Shown piece by piece: positions 45,991 to 55,541 of a DNA stretch of 64,000 nt. The notes under the pieces were generated by a model, which was not told where the DNA came from, ran no database searches, and saw only the letters and a program-made list of their open reading frames with translations. Position 1 is the stretch's first letter. Each line of letters opens with the position of its first letter. This DNA comes from Microbulbifer rhizosphaerae (GTDB taxonomy: Bacteria; Pseudomonadota; Gammaproteobacteria; Pseudomonadales; Cellvibrionaceae), in contig NZ_JACHWZ010000005.1 of assembly GCF_014191725.1 (NCBI RefSeq), forward strand, positions 205,389-269,388, written 5' to 3'. Position numbers and translations under genes: made by a program.

Positions 45991-47235
45991 GTGGTACAGG
46001 AAAAAGCAATACAGACACAACTCGAGGAAATCTACCGCGCGGAATCGCGCCGGGTGCTGGCCACCCTGATCCGCCTGCTGGGAGATTTCGAACTGGCGGA
46101 GGAGGCGCTGCACGAAGCCTTCACCGCCGCCCTCAAACAGTGGCCGGAAGAGGGCGTGCCGGGCAATCCGCGCGCCTGGCTGGTATCCACCGGCCGTTTC
46201 AAGGCCATCGACCGGCTGCGCCGTCAGGCTCGCCAGGACCCGCTCACCGAGGAAATGGCGCAGAAGCTGGAGTCCGATACCGGTGATCCCGCCGACTGGG
46301 CCGAGGACCGGGTGGAGGACGACCACCTGCGGCTGATCTTCACCTGCTGCCACCCGGCGCTGTCCATGGACGCGCGGGTGGCCCTCACCCTGCGCGAGGT
46401 CTGCGGCCTCACCACCGAGGAGATCGCCAGCGCCTTCCTCAGCGCCCCCGCTACCCTGGCTCAGCGCATCGTGCGCGCGAAAAACAAGATCCGCAGCGCC
46501 GGCATTCCCTACCAGATCCCGGGGCGGCGCGATCTTCCCGAGCGATTGGACGGCGTACTGCGGGTGATTTACCTCGTCTTTAACGAGGGCTATTCCGCGT
46601 CCACCGGTGAAGCGCTGACCCGCGCCGACCTGAGCGGCGAGGCCATCCGCCTAGGCCGCCTGCTCAACCAGCTATTGCCAGACGCGGAAGTCAAGGGCCT
46701 GCTGGCACTGATGCTGTTGAACGAATCCCGCCGCAACGCCCGTACCGACGCCGCCGGCGAGCTGGTACTGCTGGAAGACCAGGACCGCAGCCAGTGGGAT
46801 CGGGAGCTGATCGCCGAGGGCGTGACACTGGTTCAGAGCGCGCTGCGCTCCCAGCGGTTCGGACCCTATTCGCTGCAGGCGGCGATTGCCGCGGTACACG
46901 CCGAGGCCCCCAGCGCCGGTGAGACGGACTGGCGGGAGATCGTCGGCCTCTACGACGTGCTGCTGCGACTGGCTCCGGGGCCCGTTGTGGCACTGAACCG
47001 CGCGGTGGCGGTGGCCATGCGCGACGGACCCGGAGCGGGCCTGGAGCTGGTGGAGGAAATTCTCGCGAGTGGCGAATTGGCGGACTACCACCTTGCCCAC
47101 GCTGCGCGGGCGGATCTGTGCCGGCGGGTGGGTAAAATCCGTGAAGCGAGGAATTCCTACGAAAAAGCGCTGCAGCTTGTACGGCAGGAGCCGGAAGTGC
47201 GGTTTTTACGAAATCGATTGTTGGCCTTGAAATAA
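45991..47235 (+). CDS. ECF42-type RNA polymerase sigma factor
   Basis: A 414-residue sigma factor: sigma-2 region (EIYRAESRRVLATLIRLLGDFELAEEALHEAF; PRAWLVSTGRFKAIDRLRR), sigma-4 region (RVALTLREVCGLTTEEIASAFLSAPATLAQRIVRAK near 125-160) and the long C-terminal TPR-like extension typical of ECF42 (VLRVIYLVFNEGYSAS, LLNESRRNARTDAAGELVLLEDQDRSQW). No anti-sigma factor is encoded nearby, as expected for this group, whose C-terminal part is thought to control activity. The GTG at 45991 has GAGAGG upstream. Its likely targets include the linked YciI-like and VOC genes. Confidence 0.92.
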   Translation: MVQEKAIQTQLEEIYRAESRRVLATLIRLLGDFELAEEALHEAFTAALKQWPEEGVPGNPRAWLVSTGRFKAIDRLRRQARQDPLTEEMAQKLESDTGDPADWAEDRVEDDHLRLIFTCCHPALSMDARVALTLREVCGLTTEEIASAFLSAPATLAQRIVRAKNKIRSAGIPYQIPGRRDLPERLDGVLRVIYLVFNEGYSASTGEALTRADLSGEAIRLGRLLNQLLPDAEVKGLLALMLLNESRRNARTDAAGELVLLEDQDRSQWDRELIAEGVTLVQSALRSQRFGPYSLQAAIAAVHAEAPSAGETDWREIVGLYDVLLRLAPGPVVALNRAVAVAMRDGPGAGLELVEEILASGELADYHLAHAARADLCRRVGKIREARNSYEKALQLVRQEPEVRFLRNRLLALK

Positions 47236-47612
47236 GGTGCAGTTGGCAGTGCGGCTTCCTGTCGGCCGGCTTATTGATGAGGACAACTGGCCGAAAAACC
47301 TGCTATTTGTTGTCTATGACTTAATCAAAATGATCCGCAGAAATTCTCCTCCAAAACTTCTCGCTTATATTCTGCGGCAACAAATCGGTGATAAACAGCT
47401 CAACGCTTTGTTACAGGCGTAACTATTGTGGCGCTGTATTCATCCTAAAGATGATAAAACTTTTCATTTTTCTCGATCTCTCCGCAAATACTCGAGCGGC
47501 TGTTTTGTTCTCGTTATTATCAAAACGTTCTACAGAGCAATGCCCGATAAGTAAAGTAAGCCTGTAGGACGATTTTCATTACAAGTAAAAATAATAATCC
47601 TTGGAGGGTTAC
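47236..47612. other. 377-base AT-rich gap before the TonB receptor
   Basis: No convincing gene is seen. The second half is AT-rich relative to the surroundings (TTCATTACAAG, AAAATAATAATCC), and is probably the promoter and leader of the receptor gene downstream. I cannot name promoter boxes with confidence. Confidence 0.4.
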
Positions 47613-50525
47613 ATGGAGCTTAAGTTCAAAAAGAACTTTCTAAGTGCTGCGATTGTCTTCGCGACTGCAAGTTCTTCAACTGCGTTTGCGCAGGGAAGTG
47701 AAGAAAGGACCGATGCTGAATTACTGGAAGAGGTTATTGTTACCGGTTCGCGCATCAAGCGCGCGAATCTGGAAACCGCCAGTCCCATCACTTCGGTAAG
47801 CGCCGAAGATATAGAGTTGAGCGGTAACATCAGCCTCGGGGACTATCTGAATGAGCTGCCAGCACTGCGTTCTACTTATTCTAACAACAACGCCGGCCGG
47901 TTTATCGGTACCACGGGTCTGAATTTGCTGGACCTCCGCGGTATGGGCACTGTGCGCACGCTAGTACTGCAGGACGGTCGTCGCCATATTGGCTCCTCCA
48001 GCGGTACCTCTGCGGTGGATGTGAACACCATTCCTGAGGACCTGCTGGTGCGTGTGGATACGGTGACCGGTGGCCAGTCTGCCATCTACGGTGCCGACGC
48101 AGTTACTGGGGTGGTGAACTTTATTACCCGCGATGATTTCGAAGGCCTTAAGGTCAACTTGCACCATATGCAGCCCAGGCTTGACGGTGGTGAAGCGAGC
48201 GAATTCAGTGTGACTTGGGGCAGCAACTTTGCCGACGGTCGCGGCAACGTCGCGATGAGTATCCAGCATTCCCAAACTGCAGAGGTGTTTGGTAAAGACA
48301 GACCCTGGGTCGCCAGCCAGCCCGGCTACCAGATCAACCCGGAAGACACCGGCGATGACGGCATTCCTGACGAGATCCTGGTATTCAACAGCACCAACAA
48401 CCTGTTGAGCGAAAACGGCGTTATCTGGGGGCCACATCCCCTGACTACCATCTTTGGCTATCCGGAGGCGGCTGCTCCGCAATTGGGCAGCCTGCTTTCC
48501 GGTCCCTATACCTTTACTGACAGTGGCGAGTTCGTCACTTTTAACCCGGGGAACCACCCTCCAGGGGAAACCACTTCCGTGGGTGGCGATGGTCTCAACT
48601 TTATCCGCTCCACTCAGTTGTACCCGGACCTGGAATCACAGAACTTCTTCACCAAGGCCCACTATGACCTGACCGACAGCATTCGTTTTTTCGCCGAGGC
48701 CAAATACAGTCGTAATCACGGGGAGAGTTATGGTCAGCCCTCTTTCGACTATTTTGGAGATCTGGTTATTTCCGCCGACAATGCTTTTGTACCCGCGGAA
48801 CTGAAGCAGCAGTTGGATGCGGCCGGCATGGACAGTTTCTGGTACCACCGTTTCCATTCGGACCTGGGCCTGCGCGGCGATGATGCGGAGCGGGAAGTAC
48901 AGCGCTATGTGTTGGGTGTGGAGGGTGACCTCAGCAGTAGCTGGAGCTACGAGGTGTCCGCGGTTTACGGTCAGTACGACGCTGAGGTGGATTATACGAA
49001 TAACCGCCACAATGCCCGCTTCTTCGAGGCTATAGAGGCGGTGGTGGACCCTGATAGCGGCGAGGTTGTCTGCCGCAGTGAAAGCGCCCGCGTCAACGGC
49101 TGCCAGCCGATCAACCTGTTTGGTTTTGGCCTCAACAGCCAGGAAGCCATCGATTACTTTATGTTGCAGGATACCGGTTCCACCGAGAAGATGACCCAGA
49201 CTGTCTTCTCCGCCAATGCCACCGGTGATCTGTTTGAGTTGCCCGCGGGTGCTTTGGCCACCGCAATCGGTGTCGAGTACCGCGAGGAGACTTCCGAGGT
49301 GGACTACGATCAGGTCATCAAGGACGGCGAGACCTTTATGAACGCTCTCGCCCCTACGTCTGGTGAGTACGATGTGGCCGAGGCATTCTTCGAACTCTCC
49401 GCGCCCCTTTTGGGGGACCTGCCGGCGATAGAGAGTCTGACACTGGGCGCCTCCGCGCGCTTCTCGGACTACAGCACCATCGGAGCTACATCCACATGGG
49501 GCGCGTCTATCGACTGGGCAGTAATCGAGGATGTTCGCGTCCGAGCCACCAGTTCCGAGGCGGTGCGCGCGCCCAATATCGACGAGCTGTTCGCCCCGCT
49601 GGGAGAGAACTTCTTCACTTGGGATGACCCCTGTAGTTTCGATAAGATCGACGACGCGCCCGATCCCGACCAGCGGGCGGCACGCTGTGCGGAACTGGGC
49701 GTGCCGGCGGACTTCAACTCGGTACGAGATTCCTCCAGTCTCAACGGGCTCAGCGGTGGCAATCCCGACCTGAAAGAGGAAACTGCGGAGACTATCACCT
49801 ACGGCCTGGCCATTACCCCGCGTTTTGCGCCGGGGCTCGCGATCACCGTGGACTACTGGGATATGGAGATCACTGATGCGATCGCCGGTATTCCCGCACA
49901 GGAGATATTGGAGCGTTGCGTCGACAGCGCCAGCATCAATAATATCTATTGCCCGCTGGTTCCGCGTGATTCCACTAGTGAGGTTATTTCTCTGACTTCC
50001 CCGCTGCTCAATATTGCCAGCTTGACTGCTCGCGGTATCGACTATCAGGTGGATTACAGCTTTGACCTGGCTAACATTATTACTACTGAGTCAGACTGGG
50101 GATCGCTGAAGTTCAGCCTGCTTGGCACCGAATTGCTGGAGCGCAACGACTATCCGTTCCAGGATAATCCGGATGATCCCGACGAGGAGCGTGGAGAGCT
50201 TGGTGACCCGATTCGCAGCTATACCACCAACCTGACCTACAGCCGCGGCGATTTCGAGGTCAACTGGCGCAGCCGTTACATAGACGACATGCTGTTGATT
50301 GAAGCGGACGAGCGTAACGATCTTCAGGACCCCTACAAGACGCCGAGCATCCGTTATCACGACCTGCACGGCCGCTATAAGTTCGCGGAGTTCGAGATCT
50401 ACGGTGGTGTCAACAACATCGATGACGTAGAGCCGCCCGTTGGGCTCTCCGGCACCGGTGGCGATTCAGGTATCTACAATACCTTGGGTCGCAATTTCTA
50501 CTTGGGAGTCAACTACACGCTGTAG
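47613..50525 (+). CDS. TonB-dependent outer membrane receptor
   Basis: A 970-residue receptor: signal peptide (SAAIVFATASSSTAFA) cleaved near residue 25, TonB-box-like region and plug domain (EEVIVTGSRIKRANLETASPITSVSAEDIELSG near 38; TLVLQDGRRHIGSSSG near 110; IYGADAVTGVVNFITRDDF near 150), and a 22-stranded barrel ending in NFYLGVNYTL with a terminal aromatic-type strand. Large size with the SRIKR plug start is typical for receptors taking up oligosaccharides, peptides or siderophores in marine gammaproteobacteria; the substrate cannot be told. The ATG at 47613 has GGAGGG upstream. It stands alone with its own terminator. Confidence 0.95.
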   Translation: MELKFKKNFLSAAIVFATASSSTAFAQGSEERTDAELLEEVIVTGSRIKRANLETASPITSVSAEDIELSGNISLGDYLNELPALRSTYSNNNAGRFIGTTGLNLLDLRGMGTVRTLVLQDGRRHIGSSSGTSAVDVNTIPEDLLVRVDTVTGGQSAIYGADAVTGVVNFITRDDFEGLKVNLHHMQPRLDGGEASEFSVTWGSNFADGRGNVAMSIQHSQTAEVFGKDRPWVASQPGYQINPEDTGDDGIPDEILVFNSTNNLLSENGVIWGPHPLTTIFGYPEAAAPQLGSLLSGPYTFTDSGEFVTFNPGNHPPGETTSVGGDGLNFIRSTQLYPDLESQNFFTKAHYDLTDSIRFFAEAKYSRNHGESYGQPSFDYFGDLVISADNAFVPAELKQQLDAAGMDSFWYHRFHSDLGLRGDDAEREVQRYVLGVEGDLSSSWSYEVSAVYGQYDAEVDYTNNRHNARFFEAIEAVVDPDSGEVVCRSESARVNGCQPINLFGFGLNSQEAIDYFMLQDTGSTEKMTQTVFSANATGDLFELPAGALATAIGVEYREETSEVDYDQVIKDGETFMNALAPTSGEYDVAEAFFELSAPLLGDLPAIESLTLGASARFSDYSTIGATSTWGASIDWAVIEDVRVRATSSEAVRAPNIDELFAPLGENFFTWDDPCSFDKIDDAPDPDQRAARCAELGVPADFNSVRDSSSLNGLSGGNPDLKEETAETITYGLAITPRFAPGLAITVDYWDMEITDAIAGIPAQEILERCVDSASINNIYCPLVPRDSTSEVISLTSPLLNIASLTARGIDYQVDYSFDLANIITTESDWGSLKFSLLGTELLERNDYPFQDNPDDPDEERGELGDPIRSYTTNLTYSRGDFEVNWRSRYIDDMLLIEADERNDLQDPYKTPSIRYHDLHGRYKFAEFEIYGGVNNIDDVEPPVGLSGTGGDSGIYNTLGRNFYLGVNYTL

Positions 50526-50550
50526 ATGACTGATCTTAAATCGCAGGTAG

Positions 50551-50583
50551 AAAAAAGAAGCCCGGCTACGCCGGGCTTCTTTG
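50551..50583. terminator. bidirectional terminator between the receptor and metF
   Basis: A stem of AAGCCCGGC and GCCGGGCTT with a three-base loop is flanked by A-run and T-run, so it can stop transcription from the receptor (rightward) and from metF (leftward). Confidence 0.9.
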
Positions 50584-50592
50584 CTATTGAGA

Positions 50593-51429
50593 TTACTGAT
50601 TGAAACCGAGATTCCTAAGTATTGTTGTGTTGGGTTCTACCTGGTTCATAGTGTAAAAATGCAACCCCGGAGCTCCGCCTTCCAGCAGCGTCTCACACAG
50701 ATCAGTCACCACTTCCATCCCCAGCTTTTTGACATCCTCCAGATCTCGATAGCTTTCCATACGCAGCCGCAGCCAGCGCGGAATTTCCGCACCGCAGTTG
50801 CGGGAGAAGCGCGCCAGGTTGGCGAAATTGGTGATTGGCATGATACCCGGGTAAATGGGTGCGTCTATGCCGGCCTTTTCGCATTGATCGATAAAATAGA
50901 AATAGGCGTCCGGATTGTAGAAATATTGGGTCAGGGCGCTGTTGGCGCCGGCATCGAACTTGGCTTTCAGGTAGCGGATATCGTCGTCGTAGCTCTCTGA
51001 CTCCGGGTGGATTTCCGGGTAGGCAGCCACCTCCAGGTGGAATTGGTCGCCGGTGTGGCGGCGGATAAAGGCCACGAGTTCGTTCGCATACACCATCTGC
51101 GCCACCGCGCCCATGCCAGAGGGCATATCGCCGCGCAGGGCGACGATACGGTCTACGCCCGCTTCCTTATACTGGTTCAGCAGTCCGAGAATCGTTTCTT
51201 CGTTGTCGCCGCCGAAGGACAGGTGCGGCGCGATGGAGATGCCGTCGCGACGCAGGCCGGTAACGATATCCGCGGTGGTCTCGCGGGTGGTGCCGCCGGC
51301 GCCGTAGGTGACGGAAAAGAATTCCGGCTGGAATTCCTGCAGTGCCTCGCGGGTCTTGTACAGTTTCTCCCGGCCCTCGGGGGTTTTGGGGGGGAAGAAT
51401 TCAAAGCTGATGCGAATCGAGTGGGTCAT
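50593..51429 (-). CDS. metF: methylenetetrahydrofolate reductase
   Basis: MetF reduces 5,10-methylene-THF to 5-methyl-THF with FAD and NADH, supplying the methyl group for methionine. The 278-residue product is standard: ISFEFFPPKTPEG near residue 6, SVTYGAGGTTRE near 45, IVALRGDMPSG near 95, KFDAGANSALTQYFYNPDAYFYFIDQC near 170 and PGIMPITNF near 205. It is the last gene of the sahR-metK-ahcY-metF set. The ATG at 51429 is chosen for family length. Confidence 0.96.
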   Translation of the reverse strand: MTHSIRISFEFFPPKTPEGREKLYKTREALQEFQPEFFSVTYGAGGTTRETTADIVTGLRRDGISIAPHLSFGGDNEETILGLLNQYKEAGVDRIVALRGDMPSGMGAVAQMVYANELVAFIRRHTGDQFHLEVAAYPEIHPESESYDDDIRYLKAKFDAGANSALTQYFYNPDAYFYFIDQCEKAGIDAPIYPGIMPITNFANLARFSRNCGAEIPRWLRLRMESYRDLEDVKKLGMEVVTDLCETLLEGGAPGLHFYTMNQVEPNTTILRNLGFNQ

Positions 51430-51454
51430 AATGCAATTCTCAGTCCCCAGGTTT

Positions 51455-51541
51455 CTGGATTCCGGCATGAGCTTCGCTGCTCTAGCGAGTCGCCGGAATG
51501 ACGACAGCTGAATCGTCATGCCGGCGGAGGCCGGCATCCAG
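51455..51541. repeat. compound GCCGGAATGAC-type palindrome
   Basis: Two inverted repeats (CTGGATTCCGGC...GCCGGAATGACG and CGTCATGCCGGC...GCCGGCATCCAG) fill most of the ahcY-metF gap. They belong with the repeat at 2466-2493. Confidence 0.8.
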
Positions 51542-51552
51542 TACCCGGGTAA

Positions 51553-52938
51553 TTAATACTTGTAACTTTCCGGCTTGTAGGGCCCTTCCACGGAGACGCC
51601 AATATATTTGGCCTGCTCCTCGGTCATCCGTGTAATCACGCCGCCGAAGCCTTCGACCATATAGCGGGCCACTTCCTCGTCCAGTTCCTTCGGCAATACT
51701 TTCACGTAGAGCGCGGAGACCTTCTGGTCCGCCGGCAACTCGGCAAATTTTTCCTTGAACAGGTGGATCTGCGCCAGCACCTGGTTGGCGAAGGAGCCGT
51801 CCATAATGCGGCTGGGGTGGCCGGTGGCGTTGCCCAGGTTGACCAGGCGACCCTCGGAGAGCAGCAGCAGGTGGTCGTTGGTTTCGGCGTTGCGCACTAT
51901 CTTGTGCACCTGCGGCTTCACTTCCTGCCATTCCCAGTGCTTGCGCATATAGGCGGTGTCTATCTCGTTGTCGAAGTGGCCGATATTGCACACCACCGCG
52001 CCGCTTTTCAGCGCCTGCAACATATTGGCATCGCACACATTGGTGTTGCCGGTGGTGGTCACGATCAGGTCGGTGTTGGCCAGCAGCTCGCGGTTGATGC
52101 CGTCGGCGGTTCCGGTATTGATGCCGTCCTTATAGGGCGACACCAGCTCGAAGCCGTCCATGCACGCCTGCATCGCGCAGATGGGGTCCACTTCGGAAAT
52201 TTTGACGATCATTCCCTCTTGACGCAGGGAGGCGGCGGAGCCCTTGCCCACGTCGCCGTAGCCGATTACCAGCGCCTTCTTGCCAGCCAGCAAATGGTCG
52301 GTGCCGCGCTTGATGGCGTCGTTGAGGCTGTGGCGACAGCCGTATTTGTTGTCGTTCTTGCTCTTGGTGACCGCGTCGTTGACGTTGATCGCCGGCACTT
52401 TCAGCGTGCCCTCGCGCAGCATTTCCTGCAGGCGGTGCACACCGGTGGTGGTCTCCTCGCTGATGCCGTGGCAGTTATCGAGAATTTCCGGGTATTTGCG
52501 GTGCAGCAGTTCGGTGAGGTCGCCGCCATCGTCGAGAATCATGTTCGGCTGCCAGCCGGCCACGCCCGCGCCCACGGTGTGCTCCAGGCACCATTCGTAT
52601 TCCTCTTCGGTTTCCCCTTTCCAGGCGAACACCGGAATACCATTGGCGGCGACGGCCGCCGCGGCGTGGTCCTGGGTGGAGAAAATATTGCACGAGGACC
52701 AGCGGACTTCCGCGCCCAGCGCAACCAGGGTTTCGATCAGCACCGCGGTCTGGATGGTCATATGGATGCATCCCATGATGCGCGCGCCGGCCAGCGGCTG
52801 TTCGGCGCGGTACTTCTCGCGCAGCGCCATCAGTGCGGGCATTTCCCCCTCGGCGATTTCGATCTCGCGGCGGCCCCAGTCCGCCAATGTGATATCGGCC
52901 ACTTTGAAATCTTTAAATTCGGTGCTCATCTGGTTCAT
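51553..52938 (-). CDS. ahcY: adenosylhomocysteinase
   Basis: AhcY splits S-adenosylhomocysteine into homocysteine and adenosine, using bound NAD+. The 461-residue protein has normal length, with substrate-site blocks [21 protein letters not shown] near 50 and [19 protein letters not shown] near 78, the NAD fold [22 protein letters not shown] near 222 and the C-terminal end [10 protein letters not shown], in which Lys and Tyr reach into the neighbouring subunit. The ATG at 52938 has GAGG upstream. It is between metK and metF in the SAM-cycle set and is probably controlled by the SahR-type regulator. Confidence 0.97.
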   Translation of the reverse strand: MNQMSTEFKDFKVADITLADWGRREIEIAEGEMPALMALREKYRAEQPLAGARIMGCIHMTIQTAVLIETLVALGAEVRWSSCNIFSTQDHAAAAVAANGIPVFAWKGETEEEYEWCLEHTVGAGVAGWQPNMILDDGGDLTELLHRKYPEILDNCHGISEETTTGVHRLQEMLREGTLKVPAINVNDAVTKSKNDNKYGCRHSLNDAIKRGTDHLLAGKKALVIGYGDVGKGSAASLRQEGMIVKISEVDPICAMQACMDGFELVSPYKDGINTGTADGINRELLANTDLIVTTTGNTNVCDANMLQALKSGAVVCNIGHFDNEIDTAYMRKHWEWQEVKPQVHKIVRNAETNDHLLLLSEGRLVNLGNATGHPSRIMDGSFANQVLAQIHLFKEKFAELPADQKVSALYVKVLPKELDEEVARYMVEGFGGVITRMTEEQAKYIGVSVEGPYKPESYKY

Positions 52939-52965
52939 CGTTCTGCCTCAAGTATTTTTCTCTGC

Positions 52966-53024
52966 TGTAGGAGCGGCCGTTGGCCGCGAACAGAGTCCGA
53001 TCGCGGCCAACGGCCGCTCCTACA
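52966..53024. repeat. GTAGGAGC-type palindrome, 24-base arms
   Basis: A perfect inverted repeat (TGTAGGAGCGGCCGTTGGCC to its complement) with an eleven-base loop in the metK-ahcY gap. I looked here for an SAH riboswitch and found only this hairpin. Confidence 0.9.
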
Positions 53025-53057
53025 TTGATAACTGTTCATTGACTATTGATCACTGAA

Positions 53058-54278
53058 TCAAATCCCCGCCTGCGCGCGCAGCGTCTCCGCCTTGTCGGTC
53101 TTCTCCCACGGAAACGCGGTAAAGGTCTCGCTGCGCGCCTCGCCGTCGCTGTCGGTCCAGTTGTAGGTGTGGGTGAAGGGCTCGCGGCCGAAGTGGCCGT
53201 AGGCGGCGGTCAATTGGTACATCGGGTGCAGCAGGTCCAGTGCTTTGGAAATCGCATAGGGGCGCAGGTCGAAGTGCTCGCGCACCAGTTCGATCAGTTT
53301 GTCCTCACTCACCCTGCCGGTGCCGAAGGTGTTGATGGACACCGAGGTGGGCTCGGCCACGCCGATGGCGTAGGAGACCTGGATTTCACAGCGGCTGGCC
53401 AGTCCGGCGGCGACGATATTCTTGGCCACATAGCGGCCGGCGTAGGCCGCGGAGCGGTCCACCTTGGAGGGGTCCTTGCCGGAGAAGGCGCCGCCGCCGT
53501 GGCGGGCCATGCCGCCGTAGGTGTCGACGATGATCTTGCGTCCGGTGAGACCGCAGTCGCCCACGGGTCCGCCGATCACGAAGTTGCCGGTGGGGTTGAT
53601 ATGGTATTTGGTGTCCGCGTGCAGCCACTCCGCGGGCAGCGTGTGGTGCACGATCAGCTCCATCACCGCCTCGCGCAGGTCCGCCTGGCTCACCTCCGGA
53701 TTGTGCTGGGTGGACAGCACCACCGCGTCGATGGCGCAGGGCCTGCCCTGGTCGTCGTAGCGGAAGGTCACCTGGCTCTTGGCGTCCGGGCGCAGCCAGG
53801 GCAGCAGGCCGGACTTGCGCGCTTCCGCCTGGCGCTCCACCAGCCGGTGCGCGTAGTAGATGGGGGCGGGCATAAAGGTGGAGGTCTCGTCGGTGGCGAA
53901 GCCGAACATCAGCCCCTGGTCGCCGGCGCCCTGGTCGTCAGGCTTGGAGCGGTCCACGCCCTGGGCGATATCCAGGGACTGCTTGCCGATCACGTTGAGC
54001 ACGCCGCAGGTCGCGCCATCGAAGCCCACATCGGAGGAGGTGTAGCCGATATCGCAGATCACCTTGCGCACCAGTTCCTCCAGGTCCGCCCAGGCGGTGG
54101 TGGAGATTTCGCCGGCGATAACCGCGATGCCGGTTTTCACCAGGGTCTCACAGGCCACCCGCGCCTGCTTGTCGCGGGCCAGCAGGGCGTCCAGTAGTGC
54201 GTCGGATATCTGGTCGGCAATCTTGTCCGGGTGTCCCTCCGATACGGACTCCGAGGTAAACAGTCTGTATTCACTCAT
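53058..54278 (-). CDS. metK: S-adenosylmethionine synthetase
   Basis: MetK makes SAM from methionine and ATP. The 406-residue protein has the three domains and signatures: [21 protein letters not shown] near residue 6, [16 protein letters not shown] near 137, [21 protein letters not shown] near 257 and [19 protein letters not shown] near 282. AAGGAG precedes the ATG. It follows the sahR-type regulator and is followed by ahcY, so expression is probably tied to SAH or SAM level. Confidence 0.97.
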   Translation of the reverse strand: MSEYRLFTSESVSEGHPDKIADQISDALLDALLARDKQARVACETLVKTGIAVIAGEISTTAWADLEELVRKVICDIGYTSSDVGFDGATCGVLNVIGKQSLDIAQGVDRSKPDDQGAGDQGLMFGFATDETSTFMPAPIYYAHRLVERQAEARKSGLLPWLRPDAKSQVTFRYDDQGRPCAIDAVVLSTQHNPEVSQADLREAVMELIVHHTLPAEWLHADTKYHINPTGNFVIGGPVGDCGLTGRKIIVDTYGGMARHGGGAFSGKDPSKVDRSAAYAGRYVAKNIVAAGLASRCEIQVSYAIGVAEPTSVSINTFGTGRVSEDKLIELVREHFDLRPYAISKALDLLHPMYQLTAAYGHFGREPFTHTYNWTDSDGEARSETFTAFPWEKTDKAETLRAQAGI

Positions 54279-54334
54279 GTGGCAGTCTCCTTGTTTTTGC
54301 CTGCGGCAAAAATAAAAAATCTCGCTCGATGTTG

Positions 54335-54408
54335 CCTGTAGGAGCCTGCTTGCAGGCGAATGCTACGGAGTTGCCGGCAATATTCGCCTGCAAGCAGGCT
54401 CCTACAGG
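54335..54408. repeat. GTAGGAGCCTGC-type palindrome
   Basis: A near-perfect inverted repeat (CCTGTAGGAGCCTGCTTGCA and its complement at the other end, with a 20-base loop) lies in the regulator-metK gap. A partial copy of one arm lies near 58753. Confidence 0.85.
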
Positions 54409-54409
54409 G

Positions 54410-55354
54410 TTATGGTTTGATAAATTCCCGTATTTGAATCTGGAAGCCGTTGCGTAGCGCGCTGTATACGCTGCGGCCGCTCTTCAGGCCGGCGTCTTCC
54501 GCCCAGCCCTGTAATTGTTCCGGGGCAAAGCCCAGCCACAGGTCTCCGCAGGCCTCGCGGGCCCAGTCCTGCCGATGGTCCTGCAGTTCGGCCACCAGCA
54601 GCTGGCCGCCGCTCTTCAGCGCCGCCTGCAGGTCCCGGAAGATCTGTGCCGGCTCCGGCGTGTGGTGCAGCACCATATTTACCACGACGCTGTCCGCACT
54701 CCGCGGCCGATCCGCCGCCTCGCGGGTGTCGCCGCAGATAAATTCGATGTTGTCCAGTCGCCGCCCGGCGGCGAACTGCTGTGCCCGCTCCAGCATGGTG
54801 GGGGACAGATCCAGGGCGGTGACTCTCTGGTAGCGCTCGGCCAGTTCGGCGAGAAATTCCCCCTCCCCCGGCCCCACCTCCAGCGCCGCGGCGCCGGGTT
54901 TCAGCAGCTGCGCCACCTGCGGGCCGTAGACCTCGTAGCCGGCGATCAGCTCCTGCTGCTCGCGAAAGCGGTTGCCGTAGTCGGCGAAAAAGCGCCGCGA
55001 AGCCTCGGCCCGCTCCCGCGCCACCGCTTCCACCACCTCCCCCCGCTCCGCGGACAGCGGCAGCCGGTCCAGGCCGGTGAACAGCTGCTGCAGGGTTTCG
55101 CTGTCGCCGGCGCGGCGGTAGAAGAGGTTGTTGCCCTCGCGCCGGTTGTTAACCAGGCCCGCCTGGGCCAGCACCTTCAGGTGGTGGCTGAGCGCCGGCT
55201 GGCGCAGGTCGAAAATGCGGCACAGCTCCAGCACGCTGTAGGAGTCCTGGCTTAGCAGGCGCAGTATCTCCAGGCGCAGCGGGTCGCCGGCCGCCTTGAG
55301 GCGGGCCGCCAGCCGGGGGATCGCGTCGCTGTCGGAGTGCTGGGATTGAGGCAT
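54410..55354 (-). CDS. sahR: ArsR-family regulator fused to a methyltransferase-like domain (SahR)
   Basis: The 314-residue product has an ArsR winged helix (residues 8-85: RLAARLKAAGDPLRLEILRLL, LRQPALSHHLKVLAQAGLV) and a Rossmann methyltransferase fold from about 150 (AALEVGPGEGEFLAELAERY, VTALDLSPTMLERAQQF, VVVNMVLHHTPEP). This two-domain layout is that of SahR, a repressor of the SAM cycle known in proteobacteria, thought to bind S-adenosylhomocysteine. Context agrees: metK, ahcY and metF follow on the same strand. A 24-bp palindrome lies 28 bases upstream of its ATG. The methyltransferase domain probably acts as sensor; whether it methylates anything is unknown. Confidence 0.9.
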   Translation of the reverse strand: MPQSQHSDSDAIPRLAARLKAAGDPLRLEILRLLSQDSYSVLELCRIFDLRQPALSHHLKVLAQAGLVNNRREGNNLFYRRAGDSETLQQLFTGLDRLPLSAERGEVVEAVARERAEASRRFFADYGNRFREQQELIAGYEVYGPQVAQLLKPGAAALEVGPGEGEFLAELAERYQRVTALDLSPTMLERAQQFAAGRRLDNIEFICGDTREAADRPRSADSVVVNMVLHHTPEPAQIFRDLQAALKSGGQLLVAELQDHRQDWAREACGDLWLGFAPEQLQGWAEDAGLKSGRSVYSALRNGFQIQIREFIKP

Positions 55355-55381
55355 GGCGAGCAGTCTAGCAGTGCCTGCGAT

Positions 55382-55405
55382 CTATATCAAAATTTTTTGA
55401 TATAG
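55382..55405. promoter_or_regulatory. candidate SahR operator
   Basis: A perfect inverted repeat with 11-base arms (CTATATCAAAA and TTTTGATATAG) and a two-base spacer lies between the divergent regulator and transketolase genes. Its place, 28 bases upstream of the regulator ATG and 137 bases from tkt, and its ATATCAA-type half-sites are as expected for SahR autoregulation of the SAM-cycle operon; control of tkt is possible but less likely. Confidence 0.75.
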
Positions 55406-55541
55406 GTATATTTGCGACAGATTAGCAGGTTGGAGCGGCCAGACAGCCTTTGCGCCGGCGGGACGATTACGGGAAAATACGCCCTCATTTTTGTCGCCGC
55501 GACAAATCCGGCCCCACACCGATCCCAGAGAGTTGAGTCCT

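Noticed and set aside
47237..47422. A 61-codon frame after the sigma factor
   Set aside because: No ribosome site or domain; it lies in the gap before the TonB receptor.
52939..53057. SAH or SAM riboswitch upstream of ahcY
   Set aside because: The gap holds only a long perfect hairpin of the GTAGGAGC family; no riboswitch core could be seen. The same applies to the gap before metK.
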